Origin: Bin55 sp009840545
GTDB lineage: Bacteria; Pseudomonadota; Gammaproteobacteria; Pseudomonadales; Azotimanducaceae
Direction: 5' to 3'
NCBI GenBank assembly: GCA_965208815.1
Contig: OZ242357.1
Coordinates: 186,001 to 250,000, forward strand
Length of the DNA: 64,000 nucleotides
Shown: positions 28,073 through 37,417 of the stretch, piece after piece
Position numbering within the stretch: position 1 is the stretch's first letter
How the letters are laid out: every line of letters starts with the position of its first letter
Made by a program: the position numbers and the translations under genes
The notes under the pieces: generated by a model
Databases searched by the model: none
The model's input: only the letters and a program-made list of their open reading frames with translations
Told to the model about the DNA's origin: nothing

Positions 28073-30133
28073 GTGTCGGACCCGTTTCTTGATGTAGGCG
28101 GTGCAATGGGTGGATTTCTGTGCCTAAACAGCAGAATTGCACTGCCAAAAGCAGGTAGCAGTCGATCAAGCCGACTTGTCACCTTGATCGCTACGGCATT
28201 GGCTTTCAGTGCGCCGATTGGCTTGCAAGGCGAATCAGACGATGGATGGCCACATTACGGCGGTTCGCTTAGTGGCGATCGCTATGCCTCCCCATCGAAA
28301 ATCACTGCTGAGACCGCCGACCGTCTTGTACCCGTTTGGACCTATCGAACGGGTGATGCCGCCTCCGGCGAAGATTTTGATGGAGAGCCTTCGAGGTTTC
28401 GAGCTACGCCTATTCTCTTTGAAGGCAAGCTGATCGCGTCCACGGGCTTCAATCGTGTCTTCGCTTTGAATCCAGGAACTGGGGAAGAGATTTGGTCATT
28501 TGATCCAAAAGTGGATTTCTCCAAGAAGTACAGTGAGATGTTCAAATCGCGCGGAGTGGCGGCGTGGAAGGAAGATTCGGATAATCAAGGGCCATGTCGT
28601 GCAAGGGTATTTTTGGGCACTCTTGATGCTCGGCTCTTAGCTATCGATGTGGACACAGGCGAATTGTGTTCTGATTTTGGCAGGCGAGGTGAGGTTGACT
28701 TGTCGGCGGGAATTCGTCGATACAGAAAGCGTGACTATTCAGTTACATCGCCTCCCACAGTAGTCGGGAACTTAGTTATCGTGGGCTCCGCCATTGGCGA
28801 CAACGGTGCGGCGCATCTTGAGTCTGGAGTCGTACGGGCCTACGATGCGCGAGACGGCTCTCTGGTCTGGGCATGGGATCCAATCCCTCGCGCAATCGAT
28901 CATCCGGGTGCCAAGAGCTGGACCAAGCCCAAGGGCAATCGCACCGGTGGAGCAAACGTGTGGAGCGTTATGTCAGCCGACCCAGAAAGAGATTTGGTCT
29001 TCTTGCCCACGACTTCGCCCTCGCCAGATTTCTACGGCGGCGAGCGTTTGGGTGACAACGCTCTTGCGAATTCGGTAGTCAGCCTAAAGGCCTCTACAGG
29101 AGAGTTCGTTTGGGGTTACCAGACTGTCCGGCACGATCTGTGGGACTATGACTTGGCTTCTCAACCACTACTTTTTGAACACCTTTCCTTGGATGGCACA
29201 ACAAGACCCGCCATCGCTCAGGCGACCAAGACAGGTTTCGTATTCGTGCTGGATCGAACTACCGGCGAACCCCTTCACCCAATTGAAGATAGAAGGGTTC
29301 CTCAGAGTTCTGTCCCCGGAGAAGTAGCAGCCCAAAAGCAACCATTTCCTAAACTACGATTGCACGACACCGATGCACGACCGCTTCAATTCTGGAACTT
29401 CAGTGAGGAGCACCTCGCGGCGTGCAAGAGACTTATGGCTGGTGTTCGCTACGAAGGTATGTTCACACCACCCAGCTTGGAAGGAACATTGCTCTATCCG
29501 GGCAACCCCGGCGGGACCAATTGGGGATCTATGGCTTACGATCGAAGTTCCCGCGTTGGGTACTTAGTAGTTAGCCGTTGGCCCACTATCGTCAAACTAA
29601 TTCCACGCAACAAATTTCGAGCAGCTGAACGCGAAGGAACCTTGAATGGGGTAGAGGCACAACACACTGAGCAGAACGGCACGCCTTATGGAATGGCACG
29701 CACAGACCTAGTCCACAACTATCTGCCATGTCTCGAGGGACCCTGGTCAACGCTTGTCGCCGTTGATTTGGATCGGGGCGAAGTTCTATGGGAACGTGCA
29801 GTAGGTACCACTCCATGGGTAGATGTTGGCGAGAAAGCCTCGAAGTGGGGCTACATAAACTCGGGTGGTCCAATTGTTACCGAGGGCGGTGTAGTTTTCT
29901 TAGCGACAACGTACGACAACATGCTCCGAGCTTATGACGGCGGCCAAGGCAACGAGGTTTGGAATTGGCAATTGCCCGCCGGTGTGCATGCAACTCCTAT
30001 GGGGTATCAGCTCGATGGCATGGACTATGTAGTCATAACAGCAGGCGGAGATCTCACCAATGGAACAGGACGGGGCGATCACGTCGTTGCCTTTCGATTA
30101 GAAGGAAAATCGCCATCTTCAATGGATAAGTGA
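28073..30133 (+). CDS. PQQ-dependent dehydrogenase (soluble quinoprotein glucose/quinate type)
   Basis: An exported eight-bladed propeller that oxidises alcohols or sugars with PQQ in the periplasm. A signal-like helix (LVTLIATALAFSAPIGLQG) precedes GWPHYGGSLSGDRYASPSKI, the usual mature N-terminus. Typical blocks are WDYDLASQPLLFE, GFVFVLDRTTGEPLHPIEDR, LLYPGNPGGTNWGSMAYD and the C-terminal NGTGRGDHVVAFRLEG. It lacks the N-terminal membrane domain of membrane-bound glucose dehydrogenases. The GTG at 28073 is the first start; ATG 28106 is a good alternative that shortens the leader by 11 residues. Substrate not readable. Confidence 0.88.
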   Translation: MSDPFLDVGGAMGGFLCLNSRIALPKAGSSRSSRLVTLIATALAFSAPIGLQGESDDGWPHYGGSLSGDRYASPSKITAETADRLVPVWTYRTGDAASGEDFDGEPSRFRATPILFEGKLIASTGFNRVFALNPGTGEEIWSFDPKVDFSKKYSEMFKSRGVAAWKEDSDNQGPCRARVFLGTLDARLLAIDVDTGELCSDFGRRGEVDLSAGIRRYRKRDYSVTSPPTVVGNLVIVGSAIGDNGAAHLESGVVRAYDARDGSLVWAWDPIPRAIDHPGAKSWTKPKGNRTGGANVWSVMSADPERDLVFLPTTSPSPDFYGGERLGDNALANSVVSLKASTGEFVWGYQTVRHDLWDYDLASQPLLFEHLSLDGTTRPAIAQATKTGFVFVLDRTTGEPLHPIEDRRVPQSSVPGEVAAQKQPFPKLRLHDTDARPLQFWNFSEEHLAACKRLMAGVRYEGMFTPPSLEGTLLYPGNPGGTNWGSMAYDRSSRVGYLVVSRWPTIVKLIPRNKFRAAEREGTLNGVEAQHTEQNGTPYGMARTDLVHNYLPCLEGPWSTLVAVDLDRGEVLWERAVGTTPWVDVGEKASKWGYINSGGPIVTEGGVVFLATTYDNMLRAYDGGQGNEVWNWQLPAGVHATPMGYQLDGMDYVVITAGGDLTNGTGRGDHVVAFRLEGKSPSSMDK

Positions 30134-30139
30134 GACATC

Positions 30140-30338
30140 AAAAGTCATTGAATTCACTCCTCTTTTTCTCTTTTGCGAAGCCTACAACCTACTCTCCACC
30201 GCACAGGCGAAGCGGAGTCCACAGGTCGAGTTCTATCCAATGTATCGAGCCGTCCTAGCGTATCAATTCAAAGATGGTGTGCAGGAGTTCATCAGGCAAC
30301 TGCTTAGAGGTACTGCCTTACCGTTCGAGAGTACGTGA
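30140..30338 (+). pseudogene. Short protein-like fragment, probable gene remnant
   Basis: Just after the PQQ dehydrogenase one frame with no start reads CEAYNLLSTAQAKRSP, FYPMYRAVLAYQFKDGVQEF and IRQLLRGTALPFEST before TGA at 30336-30338. The composition looks like real protein rather than a shadow frame, but I do not recognise a family. It may be the tail of a deleted gene. The remaining bases to 30481 show nothing else. Confidence 0.3.
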
Positions 30339-30481
30339 ACTCAGCTAACTTGGAAGCATATGGCAACAACGACGGACTTGTACTCTCCAGTCGAGGACCG
30401 CACCCATTCAACCATAATAGTTTCGGCAACCTCGAAGCACATTCCCAAAACTGAGCACATACTTTCGACAGGAGTACAGCT

Positions 30482-31720
30482 ATGCGATTACGTCATTGGT
30501 TTGCTACCTCTTTGACCTTCTCAGCAATCACTCTATGTGGTGCGGAGATTCCAGTTGCCGAGGCCGAATCCGTAGGAATGTCTACGGACCGATTGCTACG
30601 AATCGACGCGGCGATGCAGCGTCACATCGATGCCGGAAACATCCAAGGAGCGGTAACCGTCGTTGCGCGTAAAGGGAAAGTGGTTCATTTCAAGGCGCAC
30701 GGCCTGATGGATGTGGAAGCAGAACGCCCTATGGAGAAAGATGCAATTTTCATAATGATGTCGTCTACCAAGCCTGTGCTTGGCGTTGCTGCCATGATGA
30801 TGATTGAGGAAGGACTAATCCGTCCACGAGATCCAGTGTCGAAATACATACCTGAATTCGAGGACATGCAGGTCGCGGTGTTAAAAGAACCTGAGGACGA
30901 AGATATCAGCCCGTTTCGCATTGATCGTCGCAATCTGCCAGAGCATCGACTTGTGCCTGCCCAAACACCCATCACAATTGAACACCTGCTAACCCACACA
31001 TCCGGCTTGGCTAGCGGTGGTTTGGGATCAGCGGTATCAGAACGTACGGAGCGGACTACGCTTGCGGAATACATTCCTACTCTCGGCGGGGCAGCGTTGG
31101 ATTTTCAACCTGGCACTCGATGGGTATACAGCGGTGGCACCGGACTCGATGTCGTCGCTCGTGTCATTGAGATTGTTTCTGGGATGCCATACGACGAGTT
31201 CGTTCAGTCGCGTATTTTCGATCCTTTAGAAATGACCGATACACACTACAACCTGCCCGCATCGAAGGAATCTCGACGGGTTGTCATTCAAGGTCGTAAC
31301 ATGTCGCGCTGGAGCGAAGAAACCACCTATTTTTCAGCATCCTACGGTTTATCGAGTACCGCACGCGACTATCTACACTTTGAGCAGATGTTGGCGAATG
31401 GTGGTGAATTGTTTGGTCGACGTTTACTCGGTTCACGCTCCGTCGAGATGATGGGGAGCAATCGCTTGGGCGACCTCTACAAGGGCTTCTCGCAGAATGC
31501 GAAAGGACTAGGTTTCGGTTATACCGTTGCCGTGATCTTAGACCCTATTGCTGCAGGCAGTCGGCGAAGTGCAGGTGCATTTGGGTGGGGTGGCGCTTAC
31601 GGCACCCGTTCTTGGACCGATCCGGCAGAGGAGTTGACCGGCGTCCTAATGTTGCAACAACCTCATCCGGGTGCGCAATACGACTTTGAGAACGCCGTTC
31701 GACAAGCGATTATTGATTGA
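30482..31720 (+). CDS. Exported serine beta-lactamase-family hydrolase (class C-like)
   Basis: A signal peptide (WFATSLTFSAITLCGAEIPVAEA) is followed by a penicillin-binding-like domain. The nucleophile motif SSTK lies at residues 94-97 and the second-base motif is YSG at 216-218 rather than YxN. HTSGLASGG is a family block, and the C-terminal block has AFGWGGAYGT. This pattern is typical of esterase/D-aminopeptidase-like members rather than true AmpC beta-lactamases, so a resistance role is not supported. Good ribosome site GACAGGAG before ATG. Confidence 0.85.
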   Translation: MRLRHWFATSLTFSAITLCGAEIPVAEAESVGMSTDRLLRIDAAMQRHIDAGNIQGAVTVVARKGKVVHFKAHGLMDVEAERPMEKDAIFIMMSSTKPVLGVAAMMMIEEGLIRPRDPVSKYIPEFEDMQVAVLKEPEDEDISPFRIDRRNLPEHRLVPAQTPITIEHLLTHTSGLASGGLGSAVSERTERTTLAEYIPTLGGAALDFQPGTRWVYSGGTGLDVVARVIEIVSGMPYDEFVQSRIFDPLEMTDTHYNLPASKESRRVVIQGRNMSRWSEETTYFSASYGLSSTARDYLHFEQMLANGGELFGRRLLGSRSVEMMGSNRLGDLYKGFSQNAKGLGFGYTVAVILDPIAAGSRRSAGAFGWGGAYGTRSWTDPAEELTGVLMLQQPHPGAQYDFENAVRQAIID

Positions 31721-32361
31721 CCTGTCCGTTGGTCGCGGCGTTCATCAAGGATTGCGCAGGGTTTAGGGAGATCAGTTTCTTCGGCGGCTAACAGAATCGC
31801 ACCCAGCTGCTCTCCTGGAAGACAGTCTATGATCATGTCGGGAGATCGGTCGTCCATGTTGGCGCAACATTGGTATAGCGGAATATGAACCTCCCATGCT
31901 CATGAGTACTTTCTAGAGGCATTCCAAGCCGGATTTGAGCCCGTTTCGAAGACACTAACTGTTGTTGAATCGATTCCAAAGCTTGACGTGATCCTTGAAC
32001 CCGAAGAGTCCAAGAACACAAGAGGGACGAAGCTCCAATTCGTCGAGTAGAGGAACGAACGGACTGAGAATACGGTCTCGATGGATCAACGGTAGAAAAG
32101 TTCGGCTGGACTGGTGAGGTGAGGGAAGGGCCCAAGTTTTCCATCAAGATGCAACGTGTTAACGTGGGTCCAGGGATTCAAGACATATAGTTCCAACCGA
32201 AGGACAACTTCGGCTGCAATGAAGCTGTACCCATCCAACTTTCAAAGATCTCTTGATAGTTCAAACGAAGGATGCGTTGATTTTGCCAGTTTGGGGTTAA
32301 GGTATAACGACTGCGTCATCTGTTTAGCAATCGCAAAACAAACCAGCTGTTTACTCTCAGT
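31721..32361. other. Intergenic stretch, no convincing gene
   Basis: About 640 bp between a plus-strand hydrolase and the minus-strand thpR stop. All frames longer than 60 codons lack recognisable motifs and overlap each other. A short plus-strand run near 32085-32180 (FGWTGEV, PKFSIKMQRVNVGPG) looks faintly protein-like and may be decayed sequence. Confidence 0.3.
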
Positions 32362-32811
32362 TCACTCCGAAATAGTTCGATATTTTCCGTCTCGGGATTC
32401 GATGAGACGAACATCACAGAGGTCAAATGCTACGTCAAGACTAGTGTCTGGCACCGTCTGTGACCTTCTTCGAGCATACCCTACGGTTATATGGGGCTGA
32501 AACTGTGAGTCATCGACCAGCGACTCAAGGAGCCCGCCACTCTCAATCCTAACAATCACCACCCTTGCCCGACCTCGCTTTGGAAAGCCGTCCAGAACTG
32601 TCGCTCTACACGAGACCGGCATTGCACTCGAGATCACGCTTGTTTCCTCAAGCATGGAGGGAACCAACGACTGATCGAGATTGGCTACAAACTTCATTGT
32701 GATGTGATAGCGCTCAGACTTAGTCCACCGTATGTTGGGAAGATTTGGGCACATGTCGTGGATGATCTGTTGCGTCTCACGAGGAAGAAAGATACCGATG
32801 AAGCACCTCAC
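32362..32811 (-). CDS. thpR: RNA 2',3'-cyclic phosphodiesterase (2H family)
   Basis: The two HxT/Sx motifs of the 2H phosphoesterase fold are present as YHITMKF and QPHITVGYAR, with the N-terminal RCFIGIFLP typical of ThpR (former LigT). It opens 2',3'-cyclic phosphates on RNA ends. I prefer GTG 32811, which lies just after the panE stop and has GAGG upstream, over a TTG at 32835 inside panE. Product about 149 residues, slightly short but with both motifs. Confidence 0.85.
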   Translation of the reverse strand: MRCFIGIFLPRETQQIIHDMCPNLPNIRWTKSERYHITMKFVANLDQSLVPSMLEETSVISSAMPVSCRATVLDGFPKRGRARVVIVRIESGGLLESLVDDSQFQPHITVGYARRRSQTVPDTSLDVAFDLCDVRLIESRDGKYRTISE

Positions 32812-32812
32812 T

Positions 32813-33781
32813 TCAACGTGATTCCTCGGCAACAAGAGTTTCGAGTTCCTGGATTAAGCAATAAGAACCGGCTTTACCAGCTCGAGCTGCTCGATGCCCT
32901 ATACGTTGCACGACTGTATTGGCAGGAGTAGCTACATCGTAAAGTCTGCCTAGTTGGACGATCTCGCCGTTCAAGAAGTCAACCTCTATGTCTCCCGTAT
33001 TTCGAATGACGCTCTGAAGAGAAGATCCACCATGTCTTCTAAACCCTGAAACGTTGCCCCCTCGGATTTCCATTCGTCGTTTGCGAGTCTCATCGCGGTT
33101 GGCGCACTCAATCCCGGCAGCCTCGTAACATGCAATAGCTTCGTTACGTAACTTTGTCGAGAGATTCGGAGACGTTTCGCCACACGCTGCTTGCACGGCG
33201 TTGTTGAGATTTCCCAACAGCTTTGCGTACTTGTGACGCATCACATGGGCATCAAGCAATGAGCTGTAGCCCGATTTTCGTAGTGCACTCGATATGCCCA
33301 CCGACGTTTGGTCCAGTCCTGAAGGAAACTTGCCTGTGTCAAGAGCACCTGCGGTGCCTTCGGCGAAACTGACTACGATGCCCGGTTCTAAGTGTTCGGC
33401 TGGTACGAGAACGCACATTGCATAGACATTGGCGAATCGCCTCAAAGCCATGCGTTCGTTTGCCACGCCGTTTTGGCAACAAATCACGGGTGTCCAATCC
33501 GAAGCGACTTTCTGCAGCGAGACAAGCGCACCCTCGGTATGTTGTCCCTTCATGCAAAGCATGACTACATCGTCTGCTCTCCATTCAATTTCGGCGGGAT
33601 GTTCTGCCGTTGGGATGTTCAATGTCACATCTTGTCGAGGAGATACGAATCGAAGCCCATGTCTGCTCATGGTCTGATAGTGTTCACCCCTAGCTATGAG
33701 CACCACTTCAAAGCCCGATTGGTGCAATCGAGCACCGATCGTCCCTCCGATTCCTCCCGCTCCGTAAATCACAAAGCGCAT
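32813..33781 (-). CDS. panE: 2-dehydropantoate 2-reductase family protein
   Basis: NADPH-dependent ketopantoate reductase, the second step of pantothenate synthesis. The N-terminal Rossmann motif is IYGAGGIGGTIGARL, followed by VVLIARGEHY. The catalytic Lys region reads RHKYAKLLGNLNNAVQAAC. Length of 322 residues is normal. Members of this family sometimes act on other keto acids, so the specific substrate is probable rather than certain. It precedes thpR, nearly overlapping it. Confidence 0.82.
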   Translation of the reverse strand: MRFVIYGAGGIGGTIGARLHQSGFEVVLIARGEHYQTMSRHGLRFVSPRQDVTLNIPTAEHPAEIEWRADDVVMLCMKGQHTEGALVSLQKVASDWTPVICCQNGVANERMALRRFANVYAMCVLVPAEHLEPGIVVSFAEGTAGALDTGKFPSGLDQTSVGISSALRKSGYSSLLDAHVMRHKYAKLLGNLNNAVQAACGETSPNLSTKLRNEAIACYEAAGIECANRDETRKRRMEIRGGNVSGFRRHGGSSLQSVIRNTGDIEVDFLNGEIVQLGRLYDVATPANTVVQRIGHRAARAGKAGSYCLIQELETLVAEESR

Positions 33782-33849
33782 TCGTTTACACCTGTGTCGC
33801 TCAACACATCAACCCACAAAAAGGAACCAAGTTATCTTTCATTTGTGCA

Positions 33850-34665
33850 CTAGCCCGGGTTGGGTAAGGCGTCGGCGATGACTCTCGTCCAATAGTTTGG
33901 ATCGTCTCCACACGCGAAGAACGACGAGTTGAGAACGCTTTCCTGTTCGTTGTACTTCTTCGGGTATCCTCCGAGCATGCGAAGATCTCCGTTCGCCGCA
34001 AGCAAGACCGCACTGGCCGCAGCAATGTCCCATTCGGACGTCAGCCCCATTCGAAGATATAGATCAGCTTGTCCTTCCGCGATTACACAGATTTTCAAGC
34101 TGCTTCCCATTTGAGTGCGATCCACGGACACTTGTTGCTTAGCAACTAGGTAGTCAGCGATGACTTCGTTTGCTGGAGTAGTGTTGTGCCGACTTTCTAC
34201 TAGCGTTGCACGTGATCTCCGTCTCTTGCGTGTTCCAATTGAGTGCATTGTTCCACTTGCACGCTTCATTGCCTTGCGGGATGCTACGTCTCCAATGTAA
34301 ACACATTCAAGGGTTGGAACTCCGACTACTCCCAGAACTGGAACCCCGTCTTGGATTAGTGCGATGTTTACTGTGAATTCGTCATTGCGTTCCACAAAGT
34401 TTCGGGTACCGTCGAGTGGATCAATGAGCCAATAGCGTTGCCACGACTTGCGTATGCTGAATTCTGGAAGAGTGGACTCTTCTGAGAGGATCGGAATGGA
34501 TGGATCTAACTGGCGAAGTTCTTGCACAATTGCCCTGTGTGCCGCCAGATCGGCTCGCGTTACGGGAGACTCATCAGACTTGGACTTAACCTCGAAATTG
34601 GAGTGGTAGATGTCTAGGATTTCTTCCGCGGCGATTTCTGCTATGCGTACCAATTCTTCAATCAT
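33850..34665 (-). CDS. cysQ: 3'(2'),5'-bisphosphate nucleotidase
   Basis: An inositol-monophosphatase-fold enzyme that removes the 3' phosphate from PAP formed in sulfate assimilation. Metal motifs are PILSEEST and WLIDPLDGTRNF, plus the C-terminal SEWDIAAASAVLLAANG. The start overlaps the end of nudE by 8 bp (ATGATTGA), so the two are translationally coupled, the familiar nudE-cysQ pairing. Confidence 0.93.
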   Translation of the reverse strand: MIEELVRIAEIAAEEILDIYHSNFEVKSKSDESPVTRADLAAHRAIVQELRQLDPSIPILSEESTLPEFSIRKSWQRYWLIDPLDGTRNFVERNDEFTVNIALIQDGVPVLGVVGVPTLECVYIGDVASRKAMKRASGTMHSIGTRKRRRSRATLVESRHNTTPANEVIADYLVAKQQVSVDRTQMGSSLKICVIAEGQADLYLRMGLTSEWDIAAASAVLLAANGDLRMLGGYPKKYNEQESVLNSSFFACGDDPNYWTRVIADALPNPG

Positions 34666-35203
34666 GCGAGTCTTTTAACAAGATCTTCGCAAGCGTCAGA
34701 GTTGCAATGGATCGGGCTTCTGTTAGGTGATCCGAAACAAACAATTCGTCGAGTTGATGCATTGGCCATTTCACAACTTCGAGTGGTTCGGGCTCGTCTC
34801 CAATCAATGTTTTGGAGTAGAGGCCCGTTGCTAACACAGCGTGGATGGAAAATCCCATATGGCTGGGCGCTATCGTCATCTCTCGCATGTAGCGCAACGT
34901 TTTTGCTCCCAGTCCAGCCTCCTCTTTGAGTTCGCGATTGGCAGCTTCCTCAAACGATTCATCGTCGTCCACTCTGCCTTTTGGAAGTACGAGTTCGTAG
35001 CGATGTGTTCCAGCTTGGTATTCGCGAACTAAAATACACTCGTGCTTGTCATTAATGGCACAAACTATGACCCCCTCACGACCCCGTTTAGGAATGCGCT
35101 CGAAAGTTCTTTCAGCACCGTTGGAGAATCGCAAGTCGATCTCTTCAATGCTGAATAGCCGACTATGCGCAACGACGCGTGAGTTTTGAATTTTCGGTAG
35201 CAC
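34658..35203 (-). CDS. nudE: Nudix hydrolase, ADP-compounds hydrolase NudE type
   Basis: The Nudix box is visible as GRVDDDESFEEAANRELKEE (with AGLG following), which binds Mg2+. The N-terminal segment RVVAHSRLFSIEEIDLRFSNG and the EYQAGTHRYELVLPKG loop match the NudE/ADP-sugar group that cleaves ADP-ribose, Ap3A and NADH. It is 181 residues and is coupled to cysQ downstream. Confidence 0.9.
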   Translation of the reverse strand: MLPKIQNSRVVAHSRLFSIEEIDLRFSNGAERTFERIPKRGREGVIVCAINDKHECILVREYQAGTHRYELVLPKGRVDDDESFEEAANRELKEEAGLGAKTLRYMREMTIAPSHMGFSIHAVLATGLYSKTLIGDEPEPLEVVKWPMHQLDELFVSDHLTEARSIATLTLAKILLKDSHD

Positions 35204-35296
35204 TGATACTTCCGCTGGCTAGTTGGGAGTAAGTATATGTTTGGGCTACTGAGTGCAGTCTTGAGTTTGTCTAGCTTTTGGAGCGCATAGAAACTA

Positions 35297-35704
35297 GTGC
35301 ACTCAACAGACGAAATCAACAAAGTACGAATAGACAAGTGGTTGTGGGCTGCTCGTTTCTTTAAGACTCGCTCGAAAGCCAAGGATGCGGTGGTGGGAGG
35401 GAAAGTCCATGTCAATGGGGAACGTGTGAAACCGGCCCGATCGCTTCGAGAAGGGGATTCGTTGACAATCACTCTTCCGATGCATCGAGTTAATGTTGTA
35501 GTCAAAGGAGTTGCAGATCAGCGCGGATCTGCGACGATTGCCCAGACCCTGTACGAAGAGACGCAAGCATCAATAGATTTACGAACCGAGCAAGCGGAAA
35601 GACGAAAGGCAGCAAATACAGGAAGAAATTCACCTCGGGGCAAGCCAAGTCGAACGGACCGAAGACGCCTCGCTCAACTGAAGCAAAAAGGGTGGGCGAA
35701 CTGA
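35297..35704 (+). CDS. hslR: Heat shock protein 15 (ribosome-associated S4-domain protein)
   Basis: An S4 RNA-binding domain occupies residues 8-70 (VRIDKWLWAARFFKTRSKAKDAV, GGKVHVNGERVKPARSL), followed by a basic tail with RRKAANTGRNSPRGKPSRTDRR written as two neighbouring blocks RRKAANTGRN and GKPSRTDRR. Hsp15 binds free 50S subunits carrying stalled nascent chains. The length of 135 residues is normal. Confidence 0.92.
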   Translation: MHSTDEINKVRIDKWLWAARFFKTRSKAKDAVVGGKVHVNGERVKPARSLREGDSLTITLPMHRVNVVVKGVADQRGSATIAQTLYEETQASIDLRTEQAERRKAANTGRNSPRGKPSRTDRRRLAQLKQKGWAN

Positions 35705-35822
35705 CTCGCGGCATCGGAGGTCTCAACCAAAGATGTGACTGTGAATAGCCGCTGACGAATAACATTTTCAAAGCCAATAGCAAGTAGCAACAGGAAAAGC
35801 CATAGAAGCCGCAAAAGAACCT

Positions 35823-37346
35823 ATGCGATACAACGGTTTGGGAACCGCAACCCTTGCCGAACACGTCGTTCAAAGAGGCGAGGGTATCCTTGCATCAAAC
35901 GGAGCTATATCCGTTCAAACCGGGACTCGTACGGGTAGGTCTCCGAAGGACCGTTTCATTGTGCGAGATCAGTCCACAGCGGACTCGGTTGATTGGGGAT
36001 CTGTCAATCAGCCCTTTAATGCGTCGCAGTTCTCGCAACTATGGCGACGTGTTAGCACTCATCTAGATGAAGGTGAGAGTTACGGCGGCGTGATGCACGT
36101 CGGGGCACATCCGATCCACTACCAGCCGGTTCATGTGTGCACGCAGTACGCATGGCATCAAATGTTTGCGCGATCATTGTTCATCGTGCCGGAGGAGTTC
36201 AATCCGCGGAACAAGCCGGTGTGGCAGGTTTTGAGTGCTCCCGATTTCCGTTGCGTACCTGAAAGAGACGGAACGAATACCGAAGTCGCAATCATCATCA
36301 GTGTGCGCGAGCGAAAGGTCTTGATTGCCGGAGTGCAATACGCAGGCGAACTGAAAAAGGCGATGTTCTCAGTGATGAACTATTTGTTGCCTGCAGACGA
36401 AATACTCCCAATGCACTGTTCTTCGAACGTAGATTCTGCAGGAAATGTTGCACTTTTCTTTGGATTGTCGGGAACTGGTAAGACCACTCTTTCTTCAGAT
36501 CCCGATTGTTTATTGATTGGCGATGATGAACATGGATGGGGAGAAGGTTCCGTATTCAACTTTGAGGGAGGATGCTACGCGAAGTGCATCAACTTGAGCA
36601 GACAGAACGAACCCGTAATCTACGACGCCATCCGTTTTGGCGCGATTATTGAAAACGTTGTCATTGATGAAGATACGCGAGAACCCGACTATTCCGATTC
36701 ATCACTAACGGAAAACACTCGGGCGTGCTATCCGCGCTCCAATGTGGAAGCACGGGTGCCTATAAACCGTGCAGGAGAACCTAGCACCATAATCTTCCTG
36801 ACCTGCGATGTCAGCGGTGTGCTGCCCCCGGTTTCAATACTGTCAAGGCAAGCCGCTGCATATCACTTCCTATCGGGTTACACCGCACAGATTGGTTCGA
36901 CGGTAGTTGGGTCTACCGAGCCATACTCAGCGACCTTTTCTGCAGGTTTTGGGGCTGCTTTCCTACCGCGTCCCGCTCGAGTCTATGCGGAGCTTCTTGT
37001 ACAGCGGTTGAAATCGTTTAACTCGCAAGTGTATCTGGTCAATACAGGCTGGATCGAAGGTGCTTACGGGACAGGAAAAAGAATTGGGATACCAGAGACT
37101 CGCAAGATTATTCGTGCGACTCGGTCGGGAGAATTTCTGCATGTGCCTACGGAACACTTGCCTCAGCTGAATCTCACAATTCCAAAGAAAATCCAGGGAT
37201 TGGATTCACTGATCACGAATCCAAGAAATGCTTGGGCGAATGAAACGGACTATGATGCCGGCTGTCGGTCTCTAATTGCAAAGTTTCAAGAGAATTTCTC
37301 GCAATTTGACGTCAGCGAAGCAACTATTTCAGTGGGTCCTCGTTAG
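35823..37346 (+). CDS. pckA: Phosphoenolpyruvate carboxykinase (ATP)
   Basis: It converts oxaloacetate and ATP to PEP, the entry to gluconeogenesis. The kinase-1a loop is FFGLSGTGKTTLSSD, the metal-binding block LIGDDEHGWGEGSVFNFEGG, and the oxaloacetate block RTGRSPKDRFIV. The C-terminal half has ENTRACYPRSNVE and NTGWIEGAYGTGKRI. The 507 residues are slightly short at the N-terminus, with other blocks intact. It stands downstream of hslR, separated by about 120 bp. Confidence 0.96.
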   Translation: MRYNGLGTATLAEHVVQRGEGILASNGAISVQTGTRTGRSPKDRFIVRDQSTADSVDWGSVNQPFNASQFSQLWRRVSTHLDEGESYGGVMHVGAHPIHYQPVHVCTQYAWHQMFARSLFIVPEEFNPRNKPVWQVLSAPDFRCVPERDGTNTEVAIIISVRERKVLIAGVQYAGELKKAMFSVMNYLLPADEILPMHCSSNVDSAGNVALFFGLSGTGKTTLSSDPDCLLIGDDEHGWGEGSVFNFEGGCYAKCINLSRQNEPVIYDAIRFGAIIENVVIDEDTREPDYSDSSLTENTRACYPRSNVEARVPINRAGEPSTIIFLTCDVSGVLPPVSILSRQAAAYHFLSGYTAQIGSTVVGSTEPYSATFSAGFGAAFLPRPARVYAELLVQRLKSFNSQVYLVNTGWIEGAYGTGKRIGIPETRKIIRATRSGEFLHVPTEHLPQLNLTIPKKIQGLDSLITNPRNAWANETDYDAGCRSLIAKFQENFSQFDVSEATISVGPR

Positions 37347-37417
37347 ACGGTTTACTCGTCGCGCCACCCTCAATGGCAACAAAGAGATGTTGCCGCAAGC
37401 TAAGGTGAAATCTGACT

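Noticed and set aside
30482..31720. Antibiotic-resistance AmpC beta-lactamase
   Set aside because: The YSG motif and overall pattern fit esterase/peptidase-like relatives; true AmpC has YxN and KTG.
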